Below are positions 63,940-64,000 of a stretch of DNA of 64,000 bases, piece by piece. Both the position numbers and the translations under genes were made by a program. Each line of letters begins with the position of its first letter. Position 1 is the first letter of the stretch. The notes under the pieces are model-generated. The model was given only the letters and a program-made list of their open reading frames with translations. It ran no database searches and had not been told where the DNA came from. This DNA comes from Hyphomonas sp. (GTDB lineage: Bacteria > Pseudomonadota > Alphaproteobacteria > Caulobacterales > Hyphomonadaceae): NCBI GenBank assembly GCA_016124495.1, contig WGNP01000014.1, forward strand, positions 162,442 to 226,441, given 5' to 3'.

Positions 63940-64000
63940 TTTTTTTCAGCTCCTCCCTGACCGGAAAGCCGCAGGGCAGCCCGCAGCGCGAGTTCGTATC
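63936..64000 (-). CDS. aroQ: 3' end of a probable aroQ, cut by the window edge
   Basis: The last 20 codons on the minus strand read [20 protein letters not shown] and a TGA that overlaps the accB start. The [10 protein letters not shown] style end matches type II 3-dehydroquinate dehydratases, and aroQ-accB-accC is the common order in Alphaproteobacteria. Only this small part is visible, so the identity rests mainly on synteny. Confidence 0.55.
   Translation of the reverse strand, partial: YELALRAALRLSGQGGAEKK

Noticed and set aside
1..64000. CRISPR arrays, rRNA operons, phage structural genes, integrases
   Set aside because: No regularly spaced direct repeats, rRNA sequences or recognisable phage or integrase proteins are seen.

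Overview
The window looks like a chromosomal segment of an alphaproteobacterium, most likely a stalked or budding marine type close to Hyphomonas (Hyphomonadaceae). The evidence is gene content and order: glyA-nrdR-rib genes-nusB, an ALA synthase of the C4 heme pathway, a Ros/MucR regulator, an HdaA-type DnaA relative beside ppk, NDUFA12, a DUF2155 protein, accB-accC and a large TonB receptor. Taxonomy is inferred from reading the proteins, not from a search.

The window divides at a tRNA-Leu(UAG) gene at 30850-30934. Right of it (31-64 kb) lies ordinary housekeeping DNA with dense GC-rich genes: trigger factor, a DUF2336 protein, a degenerate EAL-like protein, NUDIX, Hpt, NAD kinase, hemA, mucR, glyA, nrdR, late riboflavin genes, nusB, purMN, hdaA, ppk-ppx, rnd, aspS, a TSCPD-domain protein, NDUFA12, an MCE/MlaD protein, aat and accCB, ending in the 3' tip of a probable aroQ.

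Left of it is accessory DNA. From 0 to 10 kb there is a partial DUF7064/7065-like gene, an ABC ATPase with a permease/M1-aminopeptidase fusion, a GST, a compact operon of small membrane proteins, and a GntR regulator with a gamma-carbonic anhydrase. From 10 to 11.5 kb lies a frameshifted IS3-family relic. From 11.6 to 27.9 kb is a catabolic cluster: two MFS symporters, a TonB receptor, an acyl-CoA ligase, an acyl-CoA dehydrogenase, a hotdog protein, a phytanoyl-CoA-type dioxygenase, an aldo/keto reductase, two SDRs, two alpha/beta hydrolases, a double VOC protein and a TetR regulator. A second IS3 relic, a Fic protein and a truncated MFS gene then fill the space up to the tRNA.

The most notable observation is a 20-bp sequence with consensus TATTGACGNTTANTATAATA. 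It occurs seven times, once in front of each of the seven transcription units of the catabolic cluster, usually 16-37 bp from the start codon. It unites about fourteen genes, including the divergently placed tetR, into one apparent TetR-type regulon. The logic is uptake through the outer membrane (TonB receptor) and inner membrane (two GPH-type MFS carriers), hydroxylation and redox steps (PhyH, AKR, SDRs), hydrolysis, then CoA activation and dehydrogenation. The substrate cannot be read from the sequence; a branched, alicyclic, terpenoid or steroid-like carboxylic compound is only an inference.

Other points of interest: RibD without a deaminase domain beside a RibBA whose GTP cyclohydrolase half lacks its zinc cysteines; an HdaA without the Walker A lysine; a MucR without the zinc-binding histidines; an Aat whose C-terminus runs 175 bp antisense into its neighbour; and a NrdJ-type C-terminal TSCPD module on a protein with no visible reductase core.
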